A stretch of 64,000 nt of DNA from PALSA-612 sp046729255 (GCA_046729255.1 JBKPGF010000013.1:1-64000); one strand, 5' to 3'. Positions 34,939 through 43,440 are shown, counted from the first letter of the stretch. Translations and numbers: made by a program. The notes: a model not told the origin generated them from the letters alone.

Positions 34939-36003
34939 TCACAGACGCTTGCCGTACCGCCGCTCCTGTCGTGTCTCGCGTGCTCGGGTCTTCCACCGCC
35001 GCTTGAGCTCTCGGGCCACGCGCTTGTTCGTGCGCGCCTCGACAGCGCGGAGCTCACGCTCGAGCTTGCGGTAGTTCTGCATTCGCTCCGACGACAGCTC
35101 GCCCGTCGCCAGCGCCCCCGTCACCGCGCAACCCGGCTCGGTTTGATGTGCGCAGTCGTTGAACCGGCACTGAGCTGCGAGCGCGGCGATGTCGGCGAAC
35201 GCACTGTCGACGTCTCCCTCCCAGAGCTGAAGCTCGCGCAGTCCCGGTGTGTCGACGAGGATGGCGCCGCCGCGCAGCACGTGCAGCTGGCGGTGGCGGG
35301 TGACGTGCCGGCCACGACCGTCGCGCCGCAGCTCGCCCGTCCGCATGAGCTCGCGACCTGCGAGCGTGTTGACGAGCGTCGACTTGCCCACGCCCGAGGA
35401 GCCGAGCAGCGCGACCGTTCGTGCCGGCGCCAGGTGCTCCCGCACGACGTCGAGGCCCTCGCCGGTGACGTTGCTCATCGCAACGACGGGGACACCGATG
35501 CCGACGGCCTCGGCCTCGGCAATCTGCTCGTCGTCCAAGCAGACGTCGAGCTTCGTGAGGACGATTACCGGGTCGGCACCCGAGTCCCAGGCGGTGACGA
35601 GATAGCGCTCGAGACGACGTGCGTTGAAGTCGCCGTCAAGGCCTGCCACGAGGAAGACCGCGTCGACGTTCGCGACGAGCGTGTGCTCCTCGGCCTTCAG
35701 CCAGGGGGTCTTGCGCGAGATCTTCGTGCGTCGTGGCAGCACGGCCTCGATCGAGGCGCCGCCGCCGGGGGCGTCACAGACGGCCACCCAGTCGCCCACC
35801 GCGGGCATGCCGCCGACGATCTCGTGGTCACGGAGCTTGCCGCGGGCATGCGCGAGCCGGTCGTCGCGCTCGCCGCGGACGTAGTAGCCGCCGCGGTGCT
35901 CCGCGACGACGCGGGCGGGCTCGAAGCCCCGCTCCGCATGGGTTGTCATCGCCGCCTCGAGCTCGTCGGTCCAGCCGAGCGCGGCCAGGTCGTTCACAGT
36001 CAA
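34939..36003 (-). CDS. rsgA: ribosome small subunit GTPase A
   Basis: The 354-residue circularly permuted GTPase begins at TTG 36003, five bases after AAAGGAG. It has an OB-fold region (YYVRGERDDRLAHARGKLRD), then G4 (VLTKLDV), G1 (LLGSSGVGKSTLVNTLAG) and G3 (DTPGLRELQLW), followed by the zinc domain (CRFNDCAHQTEPGCAV). It aids late 30S assembly. The start is in a region where an anti-Shine-Dalgarno segment can block the ribosome site (see the leader entry). Its stop is next to the hydrolase start. Confidence 0.93.
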   Translation of the reverse strand: MTVNDLAALGWTDELEAAMTTHAERGFEPARVVAEHRGGYYVRGERDDRLAHARGKLRDHEIVGGMPAVGDWVAVCDAPGGGASIEAVLPRRTKISRKTPWLKAEEHTLVANVDAVFLVAGLDGDFNARRLERYLVTAWDSGADPVIVLTKLDVCLDDEQIAEAEAVGIGVPVVAMSNVTGEGLDVVREHLAPARTVALLGSSGVGKSTLVNTLAGRELMRTGELRRDGRGRHVTRHRQLHVLRGGAILVDTPGLRELQLWEGDVDSAFADIAALAAQCRFNDCAHQTEPGCAVTGALATGELSSERMQNYRKLERELRAVEARTNKRVARELKRRWKTRARETRQERRYGKRL

Positions 36004-36008
36004 CTGAA

Positions 36009-36113
36009 CTCCTTTGTGTCGAAGGAGCGCAGCCGAAGAGCTAGCTGTCGAGCCCCGCGGCTACGCGGGTGAAGGCGGTGCTGGCAAGCTCAAGCATTCG
36101 GCCACCTCCTTCG
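36009..36113 (-). promoter_or_regulatory. rsgA leader with competing anti-SD pairings
   Basis: In the minus-strand transcript, CUCCUUCG (36027-36020) is complementary to two places. One is the leader ORF's own Shine-Dalgarno region CGAAGGAG (36113-36106, 8 bp). The other is rsgA's Shine-Dalgarno AAGGAG (36014-36009), making a 6-bp stem with a 7-nt loop. Between them a GCTA-loop hairpin CCCGCG/CGCGGG (36054-36069) sits inside the leader ORF. The arrangement fits a translational switch. It is inferred from pairing only. Confidence 0.55.
36041..36097 (-). CDS. 18-residue leader peptide upstream of rsgA
   Basis: ATG 36097 opens an 18-codon frame (MLELASTAFTRVAAGLDS, stop TAG at 36041). It is preceded at six bases by a perfect consensus Shine-Dalgarno AAGGAGGT (36104-36111), stronger than most sites in this window, which suggests it really is translated. 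It ends 38 bases before the rsgA start. It carries no obvious run of one rare codon, so it is more likely to sense initiation rate than an amino acid. Confidence 0.55.
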   Translation of the reverse strand: MLELASTAFTRVAAGLDS

Positions 36114-36167
36114 CTCGACGACCCGCACACGGTACGGCCTCGGGTGCCCGTCGTCAACATTCCGGTC

Positions 36168-37208
36168 ATGGGTGCCCATACGGACTGGATCGCGTCGCTC
36201 TCCCCGTGGCCCGAGGAGTTCGGGCTCGAGCGCATGCACGCCCTGCTCGCGGAGCTCGGCCATCCCGAGCGCGCATACCCGTCCATCCACGTCGTGGGAA
36301 CGAACGGCAAGTCGACGGCGACGCGGACGATCGCGGCCCTGCTCCGGGCGGAGGGGCTGCGGGCCGGCGCGTACACGTCCCCTCACGTGTCCGGCTGGGA
36401 GGAGCGACTCGACACAGACGCCGAGAGCTTCGAGCGAGCCGTCCGCCGTATCCGCCCAGCGGCGGAGGCGGTCGGCGCGACGCAGTTCGAAGCTCTGACG
36501 GCCGCGGCGCTCGCCGAGCTCGCCGAGCAGCGCGTGGACGTTGCCGTCGTCGAGGCCGGGCTCGGCGGCAGGCTGGACGCGACGAACGTCCTCGACGCGC
36601 AGGTCGTCTACCTGACGAACGTCGGTCTCGAGCACACGGACGTCCTCGGCGAAACGCGTGAGGCGATCGCTCGCGAGAAGCTCGCCGTCGCTCGGCCGGG
36701 AGCGATCGTCGTCCTCGGGGAGCCGGAGTGGGCGTACCTTCTTCCCGAGCAGGAGGTGCGCGCCGGAGGGCCGCAAGAGGCGGCGGAGGCATTCCTCGGC
36801 CGGCCTATCGAGCGGGATGTCGATGTCGAGCTCCCCGGCCGCCTCGAGTGGCGGTCGCAGGGCGAGCTGTGGGACGGCGCCCATACGGCGGAGGGCATCG
36901 ACTGGCTCTTCGAGCGCATCCCCGACGGCACCTGGGTCGTCGTCGCGTCCGTCCTCGGCGACAAGGATGCAGACGCGATTCTCGAGCGGCTGGCGCTCCT
37001 CGGCGACACGCTCGTCGCGACGCAGTCCTCGAGCGCGCGGGCGCTCCCGGCGGACGAGCTCGCCGACCGGGCGCGTCGATACGTTTCGAACGTTGTGGCT
37101 GTCGCGGACCCCGTGGCCGCGGTCGAGCGGGCACGCGAGCTCGGCCCTCGTGTGCTCGTGACCGGATCGCTCTACCTGCTCGCCGACCTCCACGCGGCGG
37201 AGCGGTGA
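36168..37208 (+). CDS. folC: short folylpolyglutamate/dihydrofolate synthase-like protein
   Basis: The 346-residue protein has the Mur-ligase-type folate synthase core: GTNGKSTATRTIAALLR (P-loop), YTSPHVSGWEERL, VDVAVVEAGLGGRLDATNVLDA, TNVGLEHTDVLGETREAIAREK and LWDGAHTAEGIDWLFE. Usual members have about 420 residues. The stretch normally holding the LPG-x-HQ-x2-N motif and the following helices is shortened between about residues 190 and 245. Substrate handling may differ. The start at ATG 36168 avoids reading back through the rsgA leader. It overlaps the next small ORF by four bases. Confidence 0.8.
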   Translation: MGAHTDWIASLSPWPEEFGLERMHALLAELGHPERAYPSIHVVGTNGKSTATRTIAALLRAEGLRAGAYTSPHVSGWEERLDTDAESFERAVRRIRPAAEAVGATQFEALTAAALAELAEQRVDVAVVEAGLGGRLDATNVLDAQVVYLTNVGLEHTDVLGETREAIAREKLAVARPGAIVVLGEPEWAYLLPEQEVRAGGPQEAAEAFLGRPIERDVDVELPGRLEWRSQGELWDGAHTAEGIDWLFERIPDGTWVVVASVLGDKDADAILERLALLGDTLVATQSSSARALPADELADRARRYVSNVVAVADPVAAVERARELGPRVLVTGSLYLLADLHAAER

Positions 37209-37372
37209 GCGTGTCGGTCTCTGGCCCGGCTCCGCCCCCCGCTCGTCGCCGCCGGCCGCCGCGCCGACGCTCCGGGGTGGCCGGAGTGATCCTCTTCGCG
37301 ATCCTCACGCTCGTCCTGTTCGTGGTCGCCGCGTTTGCAACTGGCTACCTTGTCGGCAAACTGCTGATCTAA
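37205..37372 (+). CDS. small single-span membrane protein
   Basis: Starting at GTG 37205 (GTGA overlap with folC), this 55-residue protein has a Pro/Arg-rich N-terminus (positive-inside) and one membrane span (about 25-53, VAGVILFAILTLVLFVVAAFATGYLVGKLLI). No homolog is recognised. It probably inserts with the N-terminus in the cytoplasm. It is co-translated with folC. The 131 bases from 37373 to 37503 hold no gene. Confidence 0.6.
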   Translation: MSVSVSGPAPPPARRRRPPRRRSGVAGVILFAILTLVLFVVAAFATGYLVGKLLI

Positions 37373-37503
37373 CTCCGCCCATGCTGTCGCCTCGCACGCG
37401 ACGTGACTGAACATGTCAGTTCGGCCAGGGCGGCCGGCGGCTAGGGCTGCCGGAGGCTTAATGGGAGAGTCAAGCTGCGCCGCCGCTAGATCCTGAACCC
37501 GAC

Positions 37504-38058
37504 TTACAGCCGCTTCTCCATGTGCACGTCCTCGGGTTCGAGTTCGTAGAGCTCCGGCAGCGGCTCTGCCATCGGCTCGAAGCCTCGCCGACGGTAGAAG
37601 CGAACTGTGTTGAGGGAGGGCGTGGCCGAGACGACCATCGTCGTGTCACCGTGGTCGCGGGCCAGGCATTCGAGCTCCTCGCTGAGGTGTCCGCCGACGC
37701 CGCGAGCGCGGTAGGCGTTGCTCACGTGGAGGAACGCGAGCTGCGCGATACCGGGCCGGATGTGCGGGGTCATAACCCCGATGCCGACGAGCTGCCCGTC
37801 GGCGAAGGCTCCCAGCGCGATCCCACCTCGGGCGAGATGCCGCTCGCACTCGGCGCGCTGGAGGGCGACCGAGTGCTCGCCTTCTCCCTCGCTAAACCAC
37901 GCTGGGGCGCTCCAGTCGCCGGCCTTCTTCTCGAGCCGGGAGCCGCGTTGCACGTACAAGGTCTCGATCCGCTCGCTGCGGTCGATCTCGCCGATCCGCA
38001 CGAGATCCGCCGCGACGAGTCGCCGGTAAGCGATCGCGGGTCTCACCTCAGCGGGCAT
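37504..38058 (-). CDS. GNAT-family acetyltransferase
   Basis: The 184-residue protein matches the Gcn5-related N-acetyltransferase fold: VGIGVMTPHIRPGIAQLAFLHVSNAYRARGVGGHLSEELECLARDHGDTTMVVSATPS, with the acetyl-CoA pyrophosphate loop RARGVGGHL (R-x2-G-x-G/A). The C-terminal VRFYRRRGFEPM is the usual end motif. The acceptor is unknown. It is preceded by about 120 bases with no gene, shared with the divergent zinc-ribbon membrane gene. Confidence 0.82.
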   Translation of the reverse strand: MPAEVRPAIAYRRLVAADLVRIGEIDRSERIETLYVQRGSRLEKKAGDWSAPAWFSEGEGEHSVALQRAECERHLARGGIALGAFADGQLVGIGVMTPHIRPGIAQLAFLHVSNAYRARGVGGHLSEELECLARDHGDTTMVVSATPSLNTVRFYRRRGFEPMAEPLPELYELEPEDVHMEKRL

Positions 38059-38178
38059 CGTGCCACGACACTCGTTCTGGAGCCGCGAATTTCATATCAA
38101 GCACGAGAACCTTCGACTAGCAGGAGGTTCGTTGTTCAGGTTCGCAGGACTCGCTGACGGGATACCTAAACTGCTGAT

Positions 38179-38709
38179 ATGAGCATCGCCCTGCTCGCCG
38201 ATTTCTTCGATTCCGAGGCGTGGCTCGTCACGCGCAACCTCCTGTTCTTGTTCCTCGTCGTCTTCTGGCTCGCGGTCGGCTACTGGACGTACAAAGACGC
38301 GCGCCGCCGCATCCAAGACCGGTGGCTCGTGGCCATGGCGACTGTGCTGGGGCTCGTGCCGCCGTTCATCGGGGCGGTGATCTACATGCTGTTCCGCCCG
38401 CCCGAGTACCTGGACGAGGTGCGGGAGCGTGAGCTGGAGATGAAGGCGCTCCAGTCCCTGCGGCCCTCAGAGGAACGGTGCCCGGTCTGTCGGTCGCCCG
38501 TCGAAACAGGATTTCTCGTCTGTCCCGTCTGTACGACGCGGCTCCGCGAGTCGTGCACGGGCTGTAAGGCGCCCCTCGACCCGCTCTGGCAGGTGTGCCC
38601 GTTCTGCGAGACGCCCGTCGTCCCCGCTCAGCCCGTCGAGTTGCCGGAGCCCATGTCCGAGGCTTCCGAACGGTCGAAGGCACGGCGGCGGCGACGAGCA
38701 GCCGAGTAG
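38179..38709 (+). CDS. membrane-anchored double zinc-ribbon protein
   Basis: The 176-residue protein has two membrane spans (about 20-38 and 50-72). A cytoplasmic segment follows with two zinc ribbons: CPVC...CPVC (about 101-117) and CTGC...CPFC (about 127-142), then a Lys/Arg-rich tail. It resembles DZR-type proteins of Actinobacteria, which often sit near ribosome or envelope functions, and no reaction is known. TAAACT at 38167-38172, six bases before ATG without a ribosome site, suggests a leaderless transcript. ndk follows after 11 bases. Confidence 0.75.
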   Translation: MSIALLADFFDSEAWLVTRNLLFLFLVVFWLAVGYWTYKDARRRIQDRWLVAMATVLGLVPPFIGAVIYMLFRPPEYLDEVRERELEMKALQSLRPSEERCPVCRSPVETGFLVCPVCTTRLRESCTGCKAPLDPLWQVCPFCETPVVPAQPVELPEPMSEASERSKARRRRRAAE

Positions 38710-38720
38710 ATTTCCGCTCC

Positions 38721-39137
38721 GTGACAACGGAGCAAACGCTCATCCTCGTCAAGCCCGACGCGATGGAGCGCGGACTCGCCGGCGAGATCCTCGCCCGCTT
38801 CGAGCGACGGGGCCTCACGGTCCAGGCCGCACGGCTGCTCACTGTGAGCAGAGATCTCGCCGAACAGCATTACGCCGAGCACTCCGAGAAGCCGTTCTTC
38901 GGGGAGCTCGTCGGCTTCATCACCAGCGGGTCGACGCTCGCGCTCGTGCTCGAGGGTGAGGACGCGGTACGCGTGTCGCGGTTGACGATCGGCGCTACGA
39001 ATCCGGTCGACGCGGCTCCGGGCACGATCCGCGGTGATCTCGCCCTGGCGATGCCGAACAACCTCGTCCACGGCTCGGACTCGACCGAGACGGCCGCCCG
39101 CGAGATCGCGCTCTGGTTCGGCGATGAGTCCGTCTGA
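38721..39137 (+). CDS. ndk: nucleoside diphosphate kinase
   Basis: The 138-residue enzyme balances nucleoside triphosphate pools. The phosphate-accepting histidine is His117 in NNLVHGSDS, with Lys11 (LVKPDAMERG) and Thr/Asn residues of the nucleotide site in place. The length is typical. It starts at GTG 38721 with TAGATT eight bases upstream and no ribosome site (leaderless pattern). Its 3' end overlaps the next methyltransferase by 14 bases. Confidence 0.95.
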   Translation: MTTEQTLILVKPDAMERGLAGEILARFERRGLTVQAARLLTVSRDLAEQHYAEHSEKPFFGELVGFITSGSTLALVLEGEDAVRVSRLTIGATNPVDAAPGTIRGDLALAMPNNLVHGSDSTETAAREIALWFGDESV

Positions 39138-39894
39138 GTATCCCGACTACGTCGCGCAGAACGTCGCGGTCTGGACGAGGAACAACGCGAAGTACACCGG
39201 GCCGAACGCGCGAGTGGCCTGGGCAACCGAGGAGATGGTGTGGGGCGTGTTCTCCGTTCCCGAATCCGAGCTCGGCGTCTACGGCGACGTCTCCGGGCTC
39301 GACGTGCTCGACCTGGGCTGCGGGACGGCGTACCTCAGCGCGTGGCTCGCGAGGCAGGGGGCACGTCCCGTCGCGGTCGATCCGACGCCCGCACAGCTCG
39401 AGACAGCGCGGGAGATGCAGCGCGAGTTCGGGCTCGAGTTTCCGCTGATCAAGGCGGTCGCCGAAGACGTGCCCCTGCCCGACGAGTCGTTCGATCTCGT
39501 CGCGTCCGAGTTCGGTGCCTCGACGTGGGCTGATCCCTATCGCTGGATCCCGGAGGCGGCGCGGTTGCTGCGCCCGGGCGGCCGCCTCGTCTTGCTCCGT
39601 AACTCGACGGTCTCCCTCCTCTGCATGGACCTGGACGGCGTCACCGGGAGCTTGCAGCGCCCTCAGCGTGGTCTGAACCGCGTCGAGTGGCCGGACACCG
39701 GCGAGGTCGAGTTCCACCTTCCGCACGGCGAGCTGATCGGCGTGCTGCGCGACAGCGGCTTCGAGGTCGAGCGGCTGATCGAGCTCTACGCACCCGAGGG
39801 TGCCGAGACGCATGAATTCTACGACTACGTGACGCCGGAGTGGGGTCGGCAGTGGCCGGCGGAGGAGATCTGGGTCGCACGCAAGTCCTCCTAG
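39124..39894 (+). CDS. class I SAM-dependent methyltransferase
   Basis: The 256-residue protein has a SAM-binding core: VLDLGCGTAYLSAWLARQGARPVAVDPTPAQLETAR (motif I about 56-68, then the Asp of the SAM ribose site), AVAEDVPLPDESFDLVASEFGAST and RLLRPGGRLVLL. It resembles UbiE-like methyltransferases of actinobacteria. The substrate is unknown. Its ATG lies within the end of ndk, so the pair is likely coupled. Confidence 0.83.
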   Translation: MSPSEYPDYVAQNVAVWTRNNAKYTGPNARVAWATEEMVWGVFSVPESELGVYGDVSGLDVLDLGCGTAYLSAWLARQGARPVAVDPTPAQLETAREMQREFGLEFPLIKAVAEDVPLPDESFDLVASEFGASTWADPYRWIPEAARLLRPGGRLVLLRNSTVSLLCMDLDGVTGSLQRPQRGLNRVEWPDTGEVEFHLPHGELIGVLRDSGFEVERLIELYAPEGAETHEFYDYVTPEWGRQWPAEEIWVARKSS

Positions 39895-39916
39895 CCGCCG
39901 CTCGGCTCGTCAGTAG

Positions 39917-40831
39917 ATGACCGCGCCGCTCGACGTCGTCACGGGTGCCTTCTCGTTCACCGGTCGCTACGTCGCGGAGCAGCTGCTCGACAGCGGCCGT
40001 CGCGTCCGCAGCCTCACGCGCCGACCGGCGGGCGGCTCGCATCCGCTGGCCGGGAGGGTCGAGGCGGCGCCGGTCGTCTTCGACGATTCCCTGGTCGAGA
40101 CCTTGCGCGGGGCGGACACGTTCTACAACACGTACTGGGTCCGGTTCGAGCGCGGGCCGCAGACGTTCGCGCGGGCGGTCGAGAACACGCGGCGGCTCGT
40201 CGACGCGGCACGGCTGGCCGGCGTGCGTCGCATCGTTCACATTAGCGTCGCCAATCCCAGTCTCGAGTCCCCGTTCCCCTACTTCCGCGGGAAGGCGCAG
40301 ACGGAGGAGCTCGTTCGTCGTTCGGGGCTGTCCTACGCGATCGTCCGCCCAACGCTCGTCTACGGCCCGGACGACGTCCTCATCAACAACATCGCGTGGG
40401 GTCTCCGCCACGTGCCGCTCTTTCTCGTGCCCGGCGACGGCTCGTACGAGGTGCAGCCCGTGTCCGTGCGGGATACTGCGTCGATCTGCGTCGAGGCGGG
40501 TGGGCACGAGGAGGACGTCGAGCTCGACGCCGCGGGGCCGTCACGCTGGACGTTCGAGGAGCTCGTGCGGCTCATTGCACGGGCCGTGCGGAGTCGGGCC
40601 TGGATCACGCGTGCGCCGGAGTGGATGGGGCTGCGCGCGGCGCAGCTGGCCGGATGGGCTCTCCGCGACGTCCTCGTCACGCGTGACGAGCTCGGGGCGC
40701 TCGCGGCGGGCCTGCTCGTGTCCGGCGAAGAGCCGCGCGGCTGCGACCGCTTCGACGACTGGCTGGCCGAGAACGGTAATCGCGTCGGCCGGCGATACAC
40801 CTCCGAGCTCGCACGCAATTTCGGCGGATGA
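39917..40831 (+). CDS. NAD-dependent epimerase/NmrA-like oxidoreductase
   Basis: The 304-residue protein has the extended short-chain dehydrogenase pattern: VVTGAFSFTGRYVAEQLLDSGRRVRSLTRRP (NAD-binding, TGAxxFxG), GVRRIVHISVANPSLESPFPYFRGKAQTEELVRRSGLSYAIVRPTLVYG and a C-terminal substrate region. The usual Tyr-x3-Lys reads YFRGK, keeping the Tyr and Lys, but the protein may be a binding-type or ubiquinone-complex-like member. It is translationally coupled to maf by ATGA overlap. Confidence 0.8.
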   Translation: MTAPLDVVTGAFSFTGRYVAEQLLDSGRRVRSLTRRPAGGSHPLAGRVEAAPVVFDDSLVETLRGADTFYNTYWVRFERGPQTFARAVENTRRLVDAARLAGVRRIVHISVANPSLESPFPYFRGKAQTEELVRRSGLSYAIVRPTLVYGPDDVLINNIAWGLRHVPLFLVPGDGSYEVQPVSVRDTASICVEAGGHEEDVELDAAGPSRWTFEELVRLIARAVRSRAWITRAPEWMGLRAAQLAGWALRDVLVTRDELGALAAGLLVSGEEPRGCDRFDDWLAENGNRVGRRYTSELARNFGG

Positions 40832-41364
40832 TCGTCCTCGCGTCGACCTCGCCGCAACGGCGGGCGATCCTCGAGCAGCTGCGCATCCCGTTCCGCGTGG
40901 TGGCGCCGAGCTACGAGGAGGCCGGGTACGACCCGGTCGAGCACGCGGTGGGGAAGGCCCGCTCCGTGGACGGCGGCAGCGAGCCGGTGCTCGGCGTCGA
41001 CACGGTGGTCGTGCTCGACGGCGCAGCTCTCGGCAAGCCGACCGACGCCAGGGAGGCGCGGTCGATGCTCCAGCGGCTTTCCGGGCGAACGCACGAGGTC
41101 GTCTCCGGGCTCTGCCTACGGACGGCGGACTGGGAGGAGAGCGGGCTGGCCGTGACGGCCGTGACGTTCCGCGACCTGACGCCCGACGAGGTCGCCGCCT
41201 ACGTCGACGCGGAAGAGTGGCAGGGCCGTGCCGGCGCCTATGCGATCCAGGGTCTCGGCGCAGCCCTCGTCGAGCGAATCGAGGGCGACTATCTCAACGT
41301 CGTCGGGTTGCCCGTCGCCCTGCTTCTGGAAGTCCTCCGCAAGCGTGACGTGGTGCACGGCTAG
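40828..41364 (+). CDS. maf: Maf-like nucleotide pyrophosphatase
   Basis: The 178-residue protein is a Maf-family house-cleaning pyrophosphatase that hydrolyses modified or non-canonical nucleoside triphosphates. It shows LASTSPQRRAILEQLRIPFRVV (the STSPRR-type motif), EHAVGKARSV, LGVDTVVVLDGAALGKPTDAREARSML, and the QGRAGAYAIQGLGA motif. It overlaps the preceding epimerase by four bases and precedes mreB. Maf has long been linked to division and cell shape in bacteria, though in this position it may merely be co-expressed. Confidence 0.9.
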   Translation: MIVLASTSPQRRAILEQLRIPFRVVAPSYEEAGYDPVEHAVGKARSVDGGSEPVLGVDTVVVLDGAALGKPTDAREARSMLQRLSGRTHEVVSGLCLRTADWEESGLAVTAVTFRDLTPDEVAAYVDAEEWQGRAGAYAIQGLGAALVERIEGDYLNVVGLPVALLLEVLRKRDVVHG

Positions 41365-41379
41365 ACTCGGCACCTCCCG

Positions 41380-42441
41380 ATGGGCATCTTCGACAATCTC
41401 ACCGGCTTCGGCAGCCGCGACATGGCGGTGGACCTGGGCACGGCGAACACGCTCGTGTACGTCCGCGGGCGCGGCATCGTCCTCTCCGAGCCCTCGGTCG
41501 TGGCCATCGACACCCGCTCGGGCGAGGTGCATGCCGTCGGCGTCGAGGCGAAGCGCATGCTAGGCCGCACGCCCGGCTCGATCTCCGCCATCCGCCCGCT
41601 GAAGGACGGCGTCATCGCCGACTTCGACGTGACAGAGCAGATGCTGCGTCACTTCATCCAGAAGGTGCACCAACACCGGTTCGCGCATCCGCGCGTCGTC
41701 GTGTGTGTCCCCTCGGGCGTCACCGGCGTGGAGCGCCGGGCCGTCGAGGAGGCGACTCTCTCGGCGGGTGCGCGCCAGGCCTACCTCATCGAGGAGCCGA
41801 TGGCCGCTGCGATCGGCGCGGGGCTGCCTATCGCCGAGCCTGCCGGGAACATGATCGTCGACGTCGGCGGCGGCACGAGCGAGGTGGCTGTCATCTCACT
41901 CGGCGGCATCGTCGTGTCGCAGAGCCTTCGGGTGGGCGGCGACGAGATGGACGAGTCGATCGTCAACCACGTGAAGAAGGAGTACAAGCTCCTCATCGGC
42001 CAGCAGACGGCGGAGGAGATCAAGCTCGAGATCGGCTCCGCCTATGCGATGAAGGACGAGCTGAAGGCGGAGGTGCGTGGCCGTGACATGCTCACCGGCC
42101 TGCCGAAGACCGTGATCATGTCCTCGGACGAGGTGCGCCACGCTCTCGAGGACCCAGTCGGCCAGATCCTCGATGCGATCAGGCAGACGCTCGACAAGAC
42201 GCCTCCAGAGCTCGCGGCCGACATCATGGACCGCGGCGTCATGCTCGCCGGCGGCGGCGCTCTCCTGACCGGCCTCGACGAGCGGCTCCGTCACGAGACC
42301 CACATGCCGGTCCACGTGGCCGACTCGCCGCTTACCTGTGTCGCGGTGGGGTCGGGCAAGAGCCTCGAGGAGTTCGAGGTAATCCACCGCAGCCAGAGGA
42401 ACCGCAGCCGCAACCGGAGCCGGGCGAACTCCCGCGTCTAG
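41380..42441 (+). CDS. mreB: rod shape-determining actin homolog
   Basis: The 353-residue MreB polymerises beneath the membrane and directs cell-wall synthesis. It has AVDLGTANTLVYVRGRGIVLSEPSVVAID, IVDVGGGTSEVAVISLGG (phosphate-2), the adenosine motif MLAGGGALLTGLDERL, and IEEPMAAAIGAGLPI. It is followed by mreC, mreD, PBP2 and rodA, the classical elongasome order. TAGACT lies 12 bases before the start. The C-terminal tail (NRSRNRSRANSRV) is unusually basic and possibly disordered. Confidence 0.95.
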   Translation: MGIFDNLTGFGSRDMAVDLGTANTLVYVRGRGIVLSEPSVVAIDTRSGEVHAVGVEAKRMLGRTPGSISAIRPLKDGVIADFDVTEQMLRHFIQKVHQHRFAHPRVVVCVPSGVTGVERRAVEEATLSAGARQAYLIEEPMAAAIGAGLPIAEPAGNMIVDVGGGTSEVAVISLGGIVVSQSLRVGGDEMDESIVNHVKKEYKLLIGQQTAEEIKLEIGSAYAMKDELKAEVRGRDMLTGLPKTVIMSSDEVRHALEDPVGQILDAIRQTLDKTPPELAADIMDRGVMLAGGGALLTGLDERLRHETHMPVHVADSPLTCVAVGSGKSLEEFEVIHRSQRNRSRNRSRANSRV

Positions 42442-42483
42442 CGGACCGGCGTTCCGCGACCTTCCCTACACTTACTATCCCTC

Positions 42484-43440
42484 GTGCCTCGCCACCGCTC
42501 AGCACGGGTCGGGACGCTCGTACCGACCGGACGGCGGCCTGTGGCTCCCGCGGGAGGTCCCCCGAAGCCGGGCCGGCCCCTCTTTCGTCGAGCGACGGTC
42601 ATCGGCCTTGTCGTCCTCTCCCTCGCGCTGCTCAGCGTGTACTTTCGCGAGTCCTCCAGCGGCACCCTGCACGGCCTCCAGAACACCGGCTCGTCGATCA
42701 TCCATCCCTTCCAGGTCGCCGCCGAGCGCATCGCGCAGCCCTTCGAGGACTTCTTCGGCTGGGCCGGTGACGTGCTCGGTGCCGAGTCCGAGAACGAGAA
42801 GCTCCGCGCCGAGGTCGTGCGCCTGCGCCAGCAGCTCGTCCAGAGCCAGGCAGCGCTCATCCAGAACGCACGCCTGCGTCGGCTCCTCCACTACCGGGCG
42901 GGACCCGCCTTCCCGCGCGACTACAACGGTGTCGCCACAAGCATCATCGGCCGCACGCCCGGCCAGTTCGAGCAGCAGGTGCTGATCGCCGCCGGCTCGA
43001 ACGCCCGCGTGCACGTGAACGATCCGGTCGTCACGGCCGCCGGCCTCGTCGGCCGCGTGACGAAGGTGGCGAGAAGGAGCGCGCGCGTCACGCTCTTGAC
43101 GGACGAGACGAGCGCGGTCTCGGCACTCGACGTAAAGTCGAACGCCGCGGGCATCGTCCGCCACGGCGTCGCGGGCGGCGAGGCGCTCATCCTCGACCGC
43201 GTTGCGAAGGAGGACGTCGTGGAGGCCGGAGACGTCGTCATCACGGCGGGCTGGCGCTCGGGCCGGCTGGCGTCGATCTACCCCCGGGGCATCCCGATCG
43301 GGATCGTCACGAGCGTAGGTCAGCTCGACACCGATATCTACAAGCGGATCGAGGCCAACCCGTTCGTCGACTTCTCCGAGCTCGACTCCGTGATCGTGCT
43401 CGTCGAGAAGCCCGTCGTTGCATCGAGGTCGCGGCGATGA
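42484..43440 (+). CDS. mreC: rod shape-determining protein MreC
   Basis: The 318-residue protein starts at GTG 42484. It has a Pro/Arg-rich cytoplasmic N-terminus, one membrane span (about 40-57, VIGLVVLSLALLSVYF), a coiled coil (about 100-135, EKLRAEVVRLRQQLVQSQA) and two beta-barrel domains (about 140-310). It sits on the outer face and links MreB to PBP2 and RodA. TACACT and TACTAT lie 11 and 5 bases before the start, a leaderless pattern. It overlaps mreD by four bases. Confidence 0.9.
   Translation: MPRHRSARVGTLVPTGRRPVAPAGGPPKPGRPLFRRATVIGLVVLSLALLSVYFRESSSGTLHGLQNTGSSIIHPFQVAAERIAQPFEDFFGWAGDVLGAESENEKLRAEVVRLRQQLVQSQAALIQNARLRRLLHYRAGPAFPRDYNGVATSIIGRTPGQFEQQVLIAAGSNARVHVNDPVVTAAGLVGRVTKVARRSARVTLLTDETSAVSALDVKSNAAGIVRHGVAGGEALILDRVAKEDVVEAGDVVITAGWRSGRLASIYPRGIPIGIVTSVGQLDTDIYKRIEANPFVDFSELDSVIVLVEKPVVASRSRR

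Noticed and set aside
36000..36167. T-box riboswitch near folC or rsgA
   Set aside because: Conserved T-box core sequences are absent; the structure is better explained by the leader ORF and anti-SD pairing.
37410..37430. LexA-like box (GAAC-N6-GTTC) between the small membrane gene and GNAT
   Set aside because: The spacer is six bases where actinobacterial SOS boxes have four, and no SOS gene is nearby.
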